A model generated the notes under the pieces. The model saw only the letters and a list, made by a program, of their open reading frames with translations, was not told the origin of the DNA and ran no database searches. This document shows, one piece after another, positions 19,201 through 28,796 of a stretch of DNA of 64,000 bases. Origin of the DNA: Crocosphaera sp. GTDB taxonomy: Bacteria; Cyanobacteriota; Cyanobacteriia; Cyanobacteriales; Microcystaceae. Position 1 is the first letter of the stretch. Each line of letters begins with the position of its first letter. Location of the stretch: contig JASJDN010000015.1 of NCBI GenBank assembly GCA_030065205.1, positions 62,001 to 126,000 of the forward strand. Reading direction: 5' to 3'. A program made the position numbers and the translations under genes.

Positions 19201-20071
19201 TGCTGCTGGTATAGATGGGATCGTCCGAGTATGGGATATCAATACCCCTGATCAACTCAAATATCCATTATCCGTTGAGGAACAAGAAGTACGTTCTTTA
19301 GCTTTTAGTCCAGATGGTCAATGGTTAGCTTCAGGAGGATCTCAAAAAGGGGCTAGATATTTAGTTCATTTATGGAAATATGTGGATCAGAATTTTATTT
19401 TTCAAGGAGATCAAAGTGAGAAAATTAGTAATACTCTCAGGTGTTTTGGGGAGAAAACAAACACAAACCCAACAGTGAGAAGCCTGAGTTTTAGTCCTAA
19501 TAATCAATGGTTACTGACGGGAGGAGAAGATCAGACTCTTCATCTTTGGAATACGAATGATTATCATCAAAACATTCACTCTGAACCATTTTTGGGAGCG
19601 ATTATTTGGATTGCTTTTAGTCCTGATGAAAAATGGATGGCCGCAGCAACAGAAAAGGAAAATATTCGTCTATGGCGTATTCGAGAGGGATCTCAACCCA
19701 AATTTGACCCTGACTTGTGGACTGAGTTGCGTGGTGGTTGTTTAGCTTTTAGTCCTAACAGTCAAATCCTTGCATCTGGGGGTCATAATGGCGTAATTTG
19801 TTTATGGGATCTCCAACAATTAAAAACACCACCTATTCTTCTTAAAGGTCATAAACATGGGATCAGAGGACTGTCTTTTAGTCATGATAGTCAGTATCTA
19901 GCCTCCGGTAGTGATGATCAAACGATTCGCATCTGGGTTGTAGAAACCTCTAAACTTGCTGAAATGGTGAAAGAACGACTACAAAAAGTACAACCACTTA
20001 ATCCCGATCCTATCCTGACTCGAGAAGAATGGAAAAAGTTTGTTGGCAATGATGTTCCCTATCCTCATTAA
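16289..20071 (+). CDS. nSTAND1-like NTPase with 14 WD40 blades
   Basis: The 1260-residue protein starts with the nSTAND1 signature PYKGLEPFSEEDSKIF and CRERDI, then a P-loop GKSGVGKSS (72-80) and a Walker B region IYFIFDQFE. Residues about 100-530 form the NTPase and helical domains. From about 545 to 1240 I count 14 WD40 units (for example FSPDGKYLASGSTD, FSPDGLMLASGSDDK, ASGSDDQTIRIW), enough for two seven-bladed propellers. STAND proteins are switches that oligomerise after sensing a ligand; the propellers would be the sensor. It closes the operon begun at 14009; AGGAGGACAATC precedes its ATG. menG follows after 18 bases. Confidence 0.88.
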   Translation: MVNTSEKRKKTTTSENNLMRQDKPQRTYFLEMPYKGLEPFSEEDSKIFCCRERDIERIITKLKLWKFNILYGKSGVGKSSLVHAGIVHNLLKKAKENIIDYGYPKLAVVVFPLEEEKYLSHLSVKQTLEKVKEKIEEQIKTLQQEIYEQEHLLLIECSLDSPTNSLSETIQKWSEKIQGTIYFIFDQFEANFFEDEGMENSLTQELIHAITSSTIPLHSLVVIRKDFLADLDCFKGKIDELFDHRLELKTLSREQAEKAITEPLETYNKNTKETSLEALKVDEDISELCKAIFCEGQVGDEENEPIELLLLQLVMKSIWEEEVKQCNEHKKSKIFLKKETFDNLGKTQGIAEKHLRNSLSELAKIDELKTCKQLEFILAVLFQALVSAAARKIPRTIEELEQHPLIENFYKDHNLQSLTHEQLELVLDKLAEFRILRKLPKNQYEIFHEVFCQVILAWTTEKLQELEKRKTQRELNQYTLIAQNLAFQASQKHQNREYDLSLSLAYESYHFSQKNPGGQGNGIIHRVLRELLEKPDVFTSEPLLPPHNKEVSVVAFSPKGKWLASGSYDCTVHIYKTNNLEQKFLSLDCYSSHFEGIHALAFDEEEKKLAVGSHYGNVYLADLTQDNPPLDRLYSHEDDYLYFHEEIENDQKKIINSIAFSPDGKYLASGSTDRTVEIFDLENLRVKHTLRHKDWIWSVAFNPKKSQQLAVGCRNGTVILYDLHQLDQGKPKAQTLSIHVAPNWYKHNENILREREILCVAFSPDGHTLAAGGRDTIIRLWDLEHLSPDDQVPKVSRKLIGHQNMVQSLSFSPDGLMLASGSDDKNIRIWYLSEEKPLSMVLKTQSVLGISSLAFNPNPNKPMLVSGSWDNSESLTQNQISSSQVPNVLLWHWEKEKLTSLRELKGHEGVVKAVAFSKNDQYLVSTGYDKTVKRWTWKDNLPGEEQCKDFLPKPPKEQRTLAINQENSLIAAAGIDGIVRVWDINTPDQLKYPLSVEEQEVRSLAFSPDGQWLASGGSQKGARYLVHLWKYVDQNFIFQGDQSEKISNTLRCFGEKTNTNPTVRSLSFSPNNQWLLTGGEDQTLHLWNTNDYHQNIHSEPFLGAIIWIAFSPDEKWMAAATEKENIRLWRIREGSQPKFDPDLWTELRGGCLAFSPNSQILASGGHNGVICLWDLQQLKTPPILLKGHKHGIRGLSFSHDSQYLASGSDDQTIRIWVVETSKLAEMVKERLQKVQPLNPDPILTREEWKKFVGNDVPYPH

Positions 20072-20089
20072 AGATCAAATAACAAATAA

Positions 20090-20821
20090 ATGAGTGATCA
20101 CCCTTGGCATTCTGCTACTGATATTCAAAGAATCTTTAATCGCATTGCCCCTGTTTACGATGAATTCAACAACTGGTTAAGCTTCGGCCAGCATCGTATC
20201 TGGAAGCAAATGACGGTAAACTGGAGTGAACCGAAGCAAGGTTACATAGGATTAGATATATGCTGTGGTAGTGGTGATTTAAGCCAATTATTAGCCCGTA
20301 AAGTGGGAAAAAAAGGTAAAGTTATCGGTTTAGATTTTTCTCAGGAATTATTGGCGATCGCAGATCAACGAGCAAAAAATGATTATCCGACCTTACGGTT
20401 AGAATGGGTACAAGGAGATGCGTTAAACTTACCTTTTGAGGATAACACTTTTGATTGTGCCACGATGGGCTATGGACTGCGGAATGTCACAGATATCCCC
20501 CGTTGTTTGCAAGAAATACATCGTGTTTTGAAACCCAAAGCTAAAATGGCTATTCTGGACTTTCATCGTCCTTCTCAGCCTTGGCAACAAACCTTCCAAA
20601 AATGGTATCTTGATAAGTTAGTGGTTCCCTTAGCTCAATATTATGGGTTAAAAGACGAATACGCTTATATCATGCCCAGTTTAGAGAGATTTCCCATCGG
20701 AACAGAACAAGTGAAGTTAGCTCAAAAAGTGGGGTTTAACTCTGTTGTCCATTATCCCATTACTGGGGGAATGATGGGGGTTTTAGTCGGAACAAAAACA
20801 GTGAACGATGAACAGAATTAA
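20090..20821 (+). CDS. menG: 2-phytyl-1,4-naphthoquinone methyltransferase (MenG/UbiE family)
   Basis: MenG adds the last methyl group to phylloquinone, the secondary electron carrier of photosystem I. The SAM-binding motif GLDICCGSGDLSQLL and the family start ATDIQRIFNRIAPVYDEFN are present, as are AILDFHRPS and GGMMGVLVGTK. At 243 residues it has the normal length. It begins 18 bases after the STAND gene without a clear ribosome site, so it may be partly read through from the upstream operon, although function is unrelated. Confidence 0.9.
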   Translation: MSDHPWHSATDIQRIFNRIAPVYDEFNNWLSFGQHRIWKQMTVNWSEPKQGYIGLDICCGSGDLSQLLARKVGKKGKVIGLDFSQELLAIADQRAKNDYPTLRLEWVQGDALNLPFEDNTFDCATMGYGLRNVTDIPRCLQEIHRVLKPKAKMAILDFHRPSQPWQQTFQKWYLDKLVVPLAQYYGLKDEYAYIMPSLERFPIGTEQVKLAQKVGFNSVVHYPITGGMMGVLVGTKTVNDEQN

Positions 20822-20891
20822 GAAGATAGAATACAGAATACAAAACGTTCAATTGATTCTAAATTCTAAATTTTTAACTCGTTGATAATTG

Positions 20892-22148
20892 ATGATGACT
20901 TTTTTAGATATTTCTTCTCTTAATTTATCTCTAATTTCTACCATTATTATTCCGCCCATAGCGGGAGCAATTATTGGTTATTTTACCAACGATATTGCTA
21001 TTAATATGTTATTTCGCCCCTATAAAGCGATTTACATCGGCAAACGTCGTTTACCCTTTACTCCAGGATTAATTCCCCGTAATCAAGAACGACTGGCACA
21101 AAAAGTTTCTGATACCATTATGGGGTCATTATTAACCCCAGAAGAATTACAAAAATTAGCCAAACGTCTATTAAAAACTGAACGAGTACAAGCAGCAATT
21201 TTATGGTTATTAAACCTTGCTATTAAACAAGTTAAAGCCGATAAGCAACAGAAAACTGCTAAAATTTTATCAGGAATTTTAGAAGATTTATTTAGTGAAT
21301 CTTTACCCCGTCTCTTAAAAGCTTTAGCGCGTCGCCAAGATTTTTTAGAGGGTCAAATTAATCAAATTTTTGATAAAATTCTCTTGGATTTTAAGCTAAC
21401 AGATACTCAAGCTAGACAGTTTGCTGATTGGTTATTAGAAGGGGTTTTACCTCCTGATATTATAAGACAAACCTTAGTGGATTTTTTAACAGAAAGAAAT
21501 ATTCAAGTCATTGATGAAGGAGTGAGAGAAAAAACCAGTGGAACTTATTGGGTAGTAGCTAATTTATTCGGGGTACGTAATACTTTGTTACGGCTCAGAA
21601 GTTTTTGTCTAGAAGAAAAAGAAGTGGCTAACACGAGATTAAAAGAAATTTTGTTATCTTTAGAAGTTCGCAGTCGTTTAAGAGAATGGTTGAAGAGTCT
21701 TTCTTTACAAAATTTACCAGTTTCTACGGTTCGACAACTTCGTAAAACAACCCGTGAAACAGTACAAGTTTATGTTCAACAAAGCGGGACTCAATTTATT
21801 CAAGATTTTGGGAAAACTGTTGATTGGGAGCAATTGTCTATTTTAATTATTAATCGACTGCAAAATTCACCAGCTTTAACGACTTCTTTAGAAACAATTA
21901 GTGAAGAATTAGCGTTAATTCTAGAAAGATATTTAGAAGAAGATTTAGAAAAAATTGTGGCTCAAGCTATTCCTATTTTATCCATTGATCAAGTTATTAT
22001 TGATCGGGTCAATGCCACTTCTCCCCAAAACTTAGAAATGGCAGTTCAAGGTATTGTTAAAAGTGAATTGCAAGCCATTGTTAATTTAGGAGGAATTTTA
22101 GGGTTTTTAGTAGGAGTATTTCAAACTTTCTTATTCTTACTGAGATAA
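20892..22148 (+). CDS. DUF445 family membrane-associated protein
   Basis: The protein has a hydrophobic N-terminus ([18 protein letters not shown]), the DUF445 hallmark [13 protein letters not shown] followed by [17 protein letters not shown], a long helical middle, and a C-terminal hydrophobic segment ([19 protein letters not shown]). ATG at 20892 and 20895 are both possible; a TTG just before is less likely. The family is conserved in bacteria and has no agreed function; a bacterial membrane-anchored role is inferred from the two end segments. Confidence 0.85.
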   Translation: MMTFLDISSLNLSLISTIIIPPIAGAIIGYFTNDIAINMLFRPYKAIYIGKRRLPFTPGLIPRNQERLAQKVSDTIMGSLLTPEELQKLAKRLLKTERVQAAILWLLNLAIKQVKADKQQKTAKILSGILEDLFSESLPRLLKALARRQDFLEGQINQIFDKILLDFKLTDTQARQFADWLLEGVLPPDIIRQTLVDFLTERNIQVIDEGVREKTSGTYWVVANLFGVRNTLLRLRSFCLEEKEVANTRLKEILLSLEVRSRLREWLKSLSLQNLPVSTVRQLRKTTRETVQVYVQQSGTQFIQDFGKTVDWEQLSILIINRLQNSPALTTSLETISEELALILERYLEEDLEKIVAQAIPILSIDQVIIDRVNATSPQNLEMAVQGIVKSELQAIVNLGGILGFLVGVFQTFLFLLR

Positions 22149-22438
22149 TTTTCATACATTACAAAATGTTAAACAAAGCAAAATTTTTAATTCTCTGATT
22201 CAAAAGTTTGACGTATTCTTGTTTTGGAGGATCAGGTTTGCAGTTCCTAAAGTCAAAATGTATAGTCTAAAGTCAATATATATTCTTGAAATCATTTGTT
22301 ATTAGCTATAATTATCTGGTCTTTTCCATTTCCCAGACTAAACAAACTAATATATTCCAATTGAAAACTGTTATGAGCGGTTCAAATATTGTTACACTTA
22401 GTAAAGAATCAAAAAATGTTAACTATCTATATAAACTT

Positions 22439-23602
22439 ATGGATCGCGTTGGGGTCTTATTACTAAATTTAGGGGGTCCAGAACAATTACAAGATGTTCG
22501 CCCTTTCCTGTTTAATCTATTTTCTGATCCAGAAATTATTCGGCTACCTTTTCCTTGGCTACAAAAACCCTTAGCTTGGTTCATCTCTACTGCTAGAACC
22601 AATACCTCCCAAGAAAATTATCGTCAAATTGGAGGGGGTTCCCCCCTCAGAAAGATTACAGAAGCTCAAGGGGAAGCCCTTGAACAGCAATTGGCCCAAG
22701 CCGGCCAAGAGGCTAATATTTATATCGGAATGCGTTATTGGTATCCCTTCACCGAAGAAGCCATTGCCCGCATCAAACGCGATCGCCTTCGCAAATTAGT
22801 GATTCTTCCGCTTTATCCTCAATTCTCCATTAGTACCAGTGGTTCTAGTTTTCGGGTTCTCGAAGAAATGTGGGAAGCCGACCCCATGTTACGACAGATT
22901 GAATATACGTTAATCCCTTCTTGGTACGATCATCCTAAGTATTTACAAGCGATGGCCGATCTCATTGCCCAAGAATTAGATAAATGTCCTAACCCTGATC
23001 GGATTCATATCTTTTTCAGCGCCCACGGCGTTCCCCAAAGCTACGTCGAAGAAGCTGGTGATCCCTATCAAGCAGAAATTGAAGCTTGTACCCGTTTGAT
23101 CATGAAAACCCTGAATCGTTCCAATGCTCATACCCTAGCCTATCAAAGTCGAGTGGGTCCGGTGGAATGGTTAAAACCCTACACAGAGGAAGCATTACAA
23201 GAACTGGGGGAACAAGGAGTCAAAGACTTATTAGTGGTTCCTATTAGTTTTGTCTCGGAACACATTGAAACCCTACAAGAAATTGATATCGAATACCGTG
23301 AAGTAGCTGAAGAAGCGGGGATTACCCATTTTCTAAGGGTTCCGGCCTTAAATACCCATCCCCTCTTTATTGATGCGTTAGCAGACTTAGTGACCCATTC
23401 CCTACAAGAACCCCCTGTCACCTTTGACTGTGTGACCCATCCCAAGAAAAACATGAAAATGTATCCTCAAGAACGTTGGCAATGGGGGATGACCACTGCT
23501 GCTGAGGTTTGGAATGGACGATTAGCAATGGTGGGATTTTTAGGGTTGCTGATCGAGTTAATCACAGGTCATGGTCCGTTACACTATGTAGGTTTATTAT
23601 AA
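22439..23602 (+). CDS. hemH: Ferrochelatase with C-terminal chlorophyll-binding-like segment
   Basis: HemH inserts Fe2+ into protoporphyrin IX to make heme. The start [16 protein letters not shown] (ATG 22439) gives 387 residues, the cyanobacterial length; open sequence back to 22286 lacks the family N-terminus. Active-site regions are seen: [18 protein letters not shown] and [13 protein letters not shown]. The last 40 residues are the CAB-like tail [19 protein letters not shown], which spans the membrane and links the enzyme to chlorophyll metabolism. The gene converges on the following one with a 6-base overlap. 22149-22438 holds nothing else I can call. Confidence 0.95.
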   Translation: MDRVGVLLLNLGGPEQLQDVRPFLFNLFSDPEIIRLPFPWLQKPLAWFISTARTNTSQENYRQIGGGSPLRKITEAQGEALEQQLAQAGQEANIYIGMRYWYPFTEEAIARIKRDRLRKLVILPLYPQFSISTSGSSFRVLEEMWEADPMLRQIEYTLIPSWYDHPKYLQAMADLIAQELDKCPNPDRIHIFFSAHGVPQSYVEEAGDPYQAEIEACTRLIMKTLNRSNAHTLAYQSRVGPVEWLKPYTEEALQELGEQGVKDLLVVPISFVSEHIETLQEIDIEYREVAEEAGITHFLRVPALNTHPLFIDALADLVTHSLQEPPVTFDCVTHPKKNMKMYPQERWQWGMTTAAEVWNGRLAMVGFLGLLIELITGHGPLHYVGLL

Positions 23603-26600
23603 CTGTGGTTTCAACCAGCTTAAGAGAGTTTGGCTTAACTGGGGATCATCAGGAGAAAAAACAGGTAACCCGAATGATTCCTGTGTAGTAATGACGGCAA
23701 TAATGCCGTTAAACTTAGCCAAACTCTTTAAAAGATGGGAAGATAAGCTAGAATCAGCCTCATCATAAAATAGTAAAATCAAAGGGTTTTTAGAAGATTG
23801 TTTCTGTAATAAATGCCAATAAAGACGAAGTTTAGAGAGGGTTTCTGGTAACCCATGCTCGAATACTGAACAGTCTTGTTCTAGCATTTGATCGTAGATA
23901 TCGATAGCAGGATTATCCGGATCGATAAAGCGACGACTCTCAATCCAAATGATTTTAGGAAACTCTAACTCAGCATTATCTTTTAGTTCTTGTTGTAACT
24001 TCTCAAAAGGGGTGAGGGTTGTTGTTGTCTCAGGTTTAGGGTTGGGAGAAGAAAAAGAAACTTTCTTCGGTAAACTGCGTTGATGCCAAGCTTCCCTAAA
24101 GGTTTGATAAGATAAATGTTGGGCGCAGTGCCAGATCACGTGATAACAGGGGGACTGTTCTGGTGATGATTCCTCAAGACAATGATCCCGTAATTGACTC
24201 ACAACTTGGGGCATTTGTTTTTCTGGCAAAATATTAATTAATCCGTCCGCAATTTGTTTCCCTAAGTCTTTATCTTTAATGGTTGGTAAAACTTTGAGAA
24301 AAGCCGCGATCGCCCCTTTATGGCCGATAGCAATTTTACTTAAACTTTTAGCTGCACAACGAAGACTTTCTAGGTGTGAACTGGTTTCTAAGAGTCGGAT
24401 CAAGGTAGCGATCGCTGCGGGATTTCCTTGACCAATTTCTCCTAAACTTTCGGCAGCTAAACTACGAATATCGGGATCATCAGTGGATTGAATCAGATTA
24501 ACTAAAACCATTAATGCTTCTAAATTTCCTGGATCAATCTTACCTAAACTAACCGCAACTTGACGTAAAACAAACTCATCTCTTGATATTTGTAAACTTT
24601 TAGTTAAAGCATTAATAGATTTAGGATTTCCTGGGTCAATTTTGCCTAAATTTTCTGCAATTTCTCGATAGGTTTCTTCATCTTCTACTTGTTCCATTAA
24701 TTGCATGGAAACTTTCACAATTTTTGGATTACTCGGATCAATTTTCCTTAAACTATCTAAGGCTTCTTTCCGAATTAATAAGGGTTCATCTGGCTCAATC
24801 AATTTCTCTAAAATTGTGATCGCTTTTTCATTGCCTAAGCCAATTTTACCTAAACTACTAATAGTAATCCAACGAAGATACATATCTTGATTTTCTTCCA
24901 GCAAAGAGACTAAAGCCGCGATCGCTTGAAGATTGCCTGGACACACTTCTCCTAAACTATAAACCACTTCTTGACGAAGACTTTGGGTGGTTGCTGTTTC
25001 CATTAATTTAATTAAACCAGCGATCGCAGTAGGATTCCCTGGATCAATTGTTTCTAAGCTTTCTGCTGCTTGTCGTCTTGTGGTTTCGTCCTTTGTTGTC
25101 CGAATTAATTGCACTAAAACGGCAATAGCTGTTGCATTTCCCTGACCCACATTTTCTAAACATTGAAAGGTTCGTCGTCTTACATTAGGAGTCGGTTGAT
25201 TATGTAATAAACGAACTAAAGCTTTAACCCCTTGTCCTTGTCCTTGAGCAATTTTTTCTAAGGCAACAAAGGCTTTTTGATAGTCTTGTTCATTGGTAGC
25301 TGTTTCTAACCCTTCTACAATTAAACTAATCGCTGTAGGATTCCCTGGGTCAATGGTTCCTAAAGTTTCGGCTAGTTGCCAGCGAAGGGTGGGATTTTCA
25401 GCGTTGTCCAGACCTTGAGTTAACGCAGCAATAACTTCTCTGTTTCCTTTAGCCAATCGTTCTACAAAGTCTAATCCTTGTGGTTGCTGTGATTGTTCTA
25501 AGCTATTGTTAATCAGCTTAATTAAATGGGTCATCACCAAAGGTCGATAAACATAATTAATTGTTTCTTTAGCTGCTAATCGACGTAAGTCTGAAGACTC
25601 TTGGTCTGCCAATGCCCAAATAAACAATTGGTCTATAATCCCTTCTCTTATAGAACAATCCTGAAATTCCGACAATGCCATAGCTGCAGTTAAGTAAGCT
25701 CTAAACCCATAAAAATTTTCTTGATCACATTCATCTTCAAAATTAACTAAGGCTTGGATGAGTGCTTCTTTGTCTTCTGAAGCAATTTCTTCTCTTCCTA
25801 CCCAAAACAACAAAATTTGCTGCCATTGGTCACTAAACATCCTTAAAGTGTTTGTTCCTGTAGCGAAAAAGTATTGCCAATTGTCAATGGCTAAAGCCGC
25901 AAAATAATCTTCAAAGGTTTGATCCTGAAATCGATATTGATGCTGTTTCTCTTGTTGAGTTACTATGCCTACCGGTCTTAACCAATGGAGTTGTAGACTT
26001 GGGGAAAGTAAAGATTGATTATTGGCAATCATCCCTTGAGAAATGGGGACAGAAGATTCTGCTGTTTGTCGATGATGGAAAGCTAATGTGGTCAAAAATT
26101 GATTTAATCGTGGTTGTTCTGTCGGGGGAATATGGCTGTTTTCTAGTTGCCATTGATAAAATTCATTGACTAAATGGTGATATAAGGTTGCTGCAGTTTG
26201 GGGGACAGTTTGAGTATTTTTCTGCCAAAAACGACAGAATAGGGATAATCGCAAAGGATTCTTTAGCCATTTTTGAAGATGTTGATTCTGGGGTTGGGTT
26301 AATAGACTTGATAATTGTTCTCCTAAACTACTTTTATTTTCTAGCTTTTCTTTTTGAGATGAATAGGGATGCAACCATTGTTGAACAAATTGTTGGATTT
26401 GAGTTTGGCCTGAGAGGGATTTTGTTTGATAGATATCAAATTGAGCTAACGCTTGCGGTTGCGTTTTCCAGGTCACAGTTTGGCAGCTTAAAATGAGATG
26501 GGAATGGCCTAAGTCTATTTGTTGTTGTGTGAATAAGGGCAGAGGAGAGATACTCCCATTACTGATAGATTTAGAGAATAAGTAATCAATGCCATCCCCT

Positions 26601-27193
26601 AATAGCCAAATTTTCCCACTCTTTAATAATGCTTCAAACGATGCTTGCCAAAATTCTTGAGACAGTGTCTGCTTTGTCTCATAGTGTTTAGAACATTTAG
26701 TTAACCATTGATGGGTTAAGTAATTTTTTAGCGTCAGAGTTGTCAGTTGTTCAGGGGATATCCAAATAGGGATATACTCTGTTTTGTCTAGCATCCAATG
26801 AGCTAATGTTTGTAAGCAAAGACTTTTTCCTGTTCCTGATTCCCCAATAATGGCAATGTTACGTCTGTATTGCTGTTCTGGGTCTATATCACAGATTTGT
26901 TTAAATAATGAGTCTGCTTGATAGTTATTAAGATTAAATCCCTGAGATTTAAAGAATTTAACTGAGGATGACTTAATTTGAACGTATTTTGAAGAGGGGT
27001 TGCTAGGATTAGCACTTTGAATATAGTCCAAACGAATCAATAAGTCTTTCCCATCTTTTCCTTGGTCATCAGGTTGGGTACTCATGGGATTAATGGGCAA
27101 AGAATATTTCAGCATAATGCGACCGACTTTATTCCAGTCAATGCTGAAAGGGGAGGATTTTTTTTCAGTAGCGGGTAAGTTAGTTTGGGACAT
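23597..27193 (-). CDS. NACHT/STAND-like NTPase with PBS-lyase-type HEAT repeats
   Basis: The 1198-residue protein has a P-loop GESGTGKS (117-124), a Walker B-like [11 protein letters not shown], and a NACHT-like helical region to about 550. About 560-1010 is a chain of HEAT/armadillo-type repeats of roughly 42 residues with the recurring PGNPTAI or GNP.AI spacer (for example [20 protein letters not shown]). Residues about 1080-1198 look like a separate alpha/beta domain ([33 protein letters not shown]). No effector such as a nuclease or TIR is recognised. STAND proteins with HEAT sensors occur in signalling and phage defence; which applies is unknown. It is a single-gene unit, convergent with hemH. 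Confidence 0.8.
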   Translation of the reverse strand: MSQTNLPATEKKSSPFSIDWNKVGRIMLKYSLPINPMSTQPDDQGKDGKDLLIRLDYIQSANPSNPSSKYVQIKSSSVKFFKSQGFNLNNYQADSLFKQICDIDPEQQYRRNIAIIGESGTGKSLCLQTLAHWMLDKTEYIPIWISPEQLTTLTLKNYLTHQWLTKCSKHYETKQTLSQEFWQASFEALLKSGKIWLLGDGIDYLFSKSISNGSISPLPLFTQQQIDLGHSHLILSCQTVTWKTQPQALAQFDIYQTKSLSGQTQIQQFVQQWLHPYSSQKEKLENKSSLGEQLSSLLTQPQNQHLQKWLKNPLRLSLFCRFWQKNTQTVPQTAATLYHHLVNEFYQWQLENSHIPPTEQPRLNQFLTTLAFHHRQTAESSVPISQGMIANNQSLLSPSLQLHWLRPVGIVTQQEKQHQYRFQDQTFEDYFAALAIDNWQYFFATGTNTLRMFSDQWQQILLFWVGREEIASEDKEALIQALVNFEDECDQENFYGFRAYLTAAMALSEFQDCSIREGIIDQLFIWALADQESSDLRRLAAKETINYVYRPLVMTHLIKLINNSLEQSQQPQGLDFVERLAKGNREVIAALTQGLDNAENPTLRWQLAETLGTIDPGNPTAISLIVEGLETATNEQDYQKAFVALEKIAQGQGQGVKALVRLLHNQPTPNVRRRTFQCLENVGQGNATAIAVLVQLIRTTKDETTRRQAAESLETIDPGNPTAIAGLIKLMETATTQSLRQEVVYSLGEVCPGNLQAIAALVSLLEENQDMYLRWITISSLGKIGLGNEKAITILEKLIEPDEPLLIRKEALDSLRKIDPSNPKIVKVSMQLMEQVEDEETYREIAENLGKIDPGNPKSINALTKSLQISRDEFVLRQVAVSLGKIDPGNLEALMVLVNLIQSTDDPDIRSLAAESLGEIGQGNPAAIATLIRLLETSSHLESLRCAAKSLSKIAIGHKGAIAAFLKVLPTIKDKDLGKQIADGLINILPEKQMPQVVSQLRDHCLEESSPEQSPCYHVIWHCAQHLSYQTFREAWHQRSLPKKVSFSSPNPKPETTTTLTPFEKLQQELKDNAELEFPKIIWIESRRFIDPDNPAIDIYDQMLEQDCSVFEHGLPETLSKLRLYWHLLQKQSSKNPLILLFYDEADSSLSSHLLKSLAKFNGIIAVITTQESFGLPVFSPDDPQLSQTLLSWLKPQL

Positions 27194-27355
27194 TATTGTC
27201 GCCTATTTTTACTACAATTTTACTGTCTTCTGCGAGTTTTCGATATAGTCAAAATAATCTTTTGTCCTGTTTCTACTCAACGCTTAAATATATTTTCTTT
27301 TATTAAGAACTGTTAACAGGATTAAAATACTGTTTTTCTGTTGTCTTACTGCTTT

Positions 27356-28612
27356 TTAAGCAGCCACTGCTTGAGGCAAGTATTGCAAAATGGTTTCTAC
27401 GATTTCTTGTCTATTGATGGGTGTACGGACTAAGCCAGAACATCCCACAATTTTATTTTGCCAACGTTCAAATAGTCCTTCTTTTTCCACTAAGGCTAAA
27501 ACTGGTGAGCTTTCCAAGGTTTTATGATTACGGAGTTGACGACAAATCTGCAAACTATTTATCCCTGGCATTTCTAAATCGATAAAAATCAAATCAGGTT
27601 TATGAAAAATACATAAGGGAATCACTTTACTACTATCATTAATTCCCAAAAATTGATAACCTTCCTGTGTCACAATATCATTCATTAACTGACATATTCG
27701 AGGGTTACCATTGACACAAGCAATCAATTTTTTCGGAGTAGGAGTTAGAGATTTTTTTTGAGGTACAGCTAAGGGTTGAGGTAAATCTGAAATCTCAGCT
27801 AAATCTATCAATCCCAATTGAATATATAATGCTAAGGATGAGGTTAACCGTAATAAATCTTGGTTCATATGAACGGATAAATCTCGTAAACTACGGTTTC
27901 CATCCACATACTGGGTTAACACTTCATAGGTTTGGGGTGACGTTCGTTTCTTTAATTGTTCTAAACTTTTAATCACCGGTGCTTCATTGGGAGAATGATT
28001 ACCTAAAGTAGAACGATGCCAATTTTGCCAAGATTTCCAGGTAGCCACAATACTTTGTTGGGCATCAAACAACAGAGGAGGGGAGGAAAACCGATCATCA
28101 CTATAAAAATAGCAAGTCACTTGCCGACTTTGCATCAGATCAAACAAAACTTCGATAACCATACTCGCAATAATTTCTAATAATTGGTTACGGTTAATTT
28201 TCTGTTGTTTAAACCAACGACACAATACATCATAATCCCAACTAATGGGGTGATTTTGACGAAGAGAGGCAGCAATATCTTTTTGAATACTAATAGATTG
28301 AAACCCGACGGCTTTAATTTTTGGGCAATTTTGTAAAACGGTTCTTCTCCATCGTCTTACATAATGGGTTCCCCCGGTTACGTAAATAATTCTGCCTAAA
28401 TACCAATAAATATTAATGTCTTGTCCTTGGGAAGTTCTGCAAGTAATCTTACCACTAAATTGATTATTTTTTAGTTCTTGAAATAAGGTTGCCTGTTGGG
28501 TAGTGGCAAAATTGTGGAAGCAAACAGGGGGTGGATCAGAAATTCCCTGTGTCATGGACAAGGTGGTTAAAGGAGATGGGGTTTTGATTGTTTCCTGATT
28601 AACATAAGCCAT
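27356..28612 (-). CDS. PatA-type response regulator (DUF4388 plus receiver)
   Basis: The N-terminal half has the PatA/PixG-type N-domain (LFQELKNNQFSGKI, YWYLGRIIYVTGG) seen in cyanobacterial phototaxis and heterocyst regulators, followed by a middle region and a C-terminal receiver (about 300-415). The receiver keeps the phosphoacceptor Asp in FIDLEMPG, but the N-terminal acidic pair (usually VDDSP) reads VNGNP and the KP motif reads RTP. It may be a pseudo-receiver. No histidine kinase or CheW is adjacent. ATG 28612 is preferred over an in-frame GTG at 28618. A CRP-like site lies about 70 bases upstream. Confidence 0.8.
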   Translation of the reverse strand: MAYVNQETIKTPSPLTTLSMTQGISDPPPVCFHNFATTQQATLFQELKNNQFSGKITCRTSQGQDINIYWYLGRIIYVTGGTHYVRRWRRTVLQNCPKIKAVGFQSISIQKDIAASLRQNHPISWDYDVLCRWFKQQKINRNQLLEIIASMVIEVLFDLMQSRQVTCYFYSDDRFSSPPLLFDAQQSIVATWKSWQNWHRSTLGNHSPNEAPVIKSLEQLKKRTSPQTYEVLTQYVDGNRSLRDLSVHMNQDLLRLTSSLALYIQLGLIDLAEISDLPQPLAVPQKKSLTPTPKKLIACVNGNPRICQLMNDIVTQEGYQFLGINDSSKVIPLCIFHKPDLIFIDLEMPGINSLQICRQLRNHKTLESSPVLALVEKEGLFERWQNKIVGCSGLVRTPINRQEIVETILQYLPQAVAA

Positions 28613-28682
28613 TGACACAAGCCCTTTAATTGATTTATCTGACTGACTTAATGCTATTTTGTCACAATTTTTTTCCTGGTTG

Positions 28683-28698
28683 CGTGATTGTGATCACA
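28683..28698. promoter_or_regulatory. Possible cAMP-receptor (SYCRP1-type) site
   Basis: CGTGA-TTGTGA-TCACA matches the TGTGA-N6-TCACA consensus in 9 of 10 positions. It lies in the spacer between the SigF-like gene and the PatA-like gene, about 70 bases before the latter's start. SYCRP1 controls motility genes in Synechocystis, which fits both neighbours. A chance match cannot be excluded. Confidence 0.4.
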
Positions 28699-28796
28699 TC
28701 TTCATCACGGATAATAGAAAATGGGTCAATAATCACGAAATTAACACCCTACTGATTAACGCATAGGGTGCCAGTTTTATCCTTTTTTGTTATTCA

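Noticed and set aside
22286-22438. Extended ferrochelatase N-terminus from a TTG at 22286
   Set aside because: The 51 extra residues have no family match; ATG 22439 gives the usual [14 protein letters not shown] start and length.
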